The notes under the pieces: model-generated
What the model was told of the DNA's origin: nothing
Databases searched by the model: none
What the model saw: only the letters and a program-made list of their open reading frames with translations
Shown here: positions 63,973 to 64,000 of the stretch, in pieces
Numbering within the stretch: position 1 is the first letter of the stretch
Layout: every line of letters starts with the position of its first letter
Position numbers and translations under genes: made by a program
NCBI GenBank assembly: GCA_944326695.1
Contig: CALVEZ010000011.1
Location: 1 to 64,000, forward strand
DNA from: Candidatus Bilophila faecipullorum
Lineage (GTDB): Bacteria > Desulfobacterota > Desulfovibrionia > Desulfovibrionales > Desulfovibrionaceae
Reading direction: 5' to 3'
DNA length: 64,000 bases

Positions 63973-64000
63973 ATGAGCCGTAAAACGCTGTTCTCCCTCA
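63973..64000 (+). CDS. Start of a gene cut by the window edge
   Basis: ATG 63973 reads MSRKTLFSL and continues past the window. AAGGACA/AAGAGA lies upstream. The short N-terminus looks like the beginning of a signal peptide. Function cannot be assigned. Confidence 0.5.

Overview
The window looks like a chromosomal segment of a Desulfovibrionaceae-type sulfate/sulfite-reducing bacterium (Desulfovibrio/Bilophila relatives). This is inferred from gene content: RNase J, RicT, a DUF1844 protein, a class-I-type hybrid cluster protein with a Crp/Fnr regulator nearby, a TRAP transporter, a lactate-permease-family carrier, a YeiH-type exporter and many HD and zinc-ribbon proteins. Most DNA is GC-rich; one AT-rich island at about 15.0-16.6 kb is clearly foreign in composition. 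The species cannot be fixed from the sequence alone.

Layout. 0.2-3 kb: RNase J and the rplM-rpsI operon (minus). 3.3-9 kb: a YfbR-like HD protein, a TetR-uppP operon, an MFS transporter and a glycosyltransferase-like gene. 9-15 kb: lactate permease, metG, ricT, a small HD protein. 15-16.5 kb: AT-rich BamHI/BglII-like restriction-modification pair, both genes frameshifted. 16.6-25.2 kb: CBS/ACT protein, Gate-domain membrane protein, tRNA-Met, lipoprotein, hybrid sensor kinase, Crp/Fnr regulator, periplasmic protein, and hcp, which carries a 60-bp duplication with an in-frame stop. 25.4-33.7 kb: TtuA-like tRNA thiolase, polA, dgkA, rlmI, a class-V aminotransferase, a DUF1844 gene, argC. 34.6-40.7 kb: zinc-ribbon protein, nitroreductase, flavoprotein, YeiH-like exporter plus a small membrane protein, enolase. 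40.7-44.4 kb: gene-poor DNA with degenerate CRISPR-like 60/61-bp periodic repeats around one BMP-family binding protein. 45-51 kb: Tat-exported HD protein, alkaline phosphatase, and a periplasmic protein/ABC ATPase/FtsX permease set. 51.7-60.2 kb: GT2-GtrA glycosyltransferase, then a sensory-looking group (frameshifted ABC_sub_bind protein, a sensor-MFS fusion, an unknown 491-aa protein, a SpoIIE phosphatase). 60.8-64 kb: TRAP transporter dctPQM and the first codons of another gene.

The points most worth a second look are the decayed CRISPR-like arrays without cas genes; hcp interrupted between 31-bp direct repeats; the decayed or slippage-dependent R-M island; three long (AG)n tracts; a family of GA/CT-rich hairpins sitting just after gene ends; and the sensor-MFS/unknown/SpoIIE locus. 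Several single-base frameshifts (R-M genes, ABC_sub_bind gene) could be real or sequencing errors, and raw-read checking would decide.
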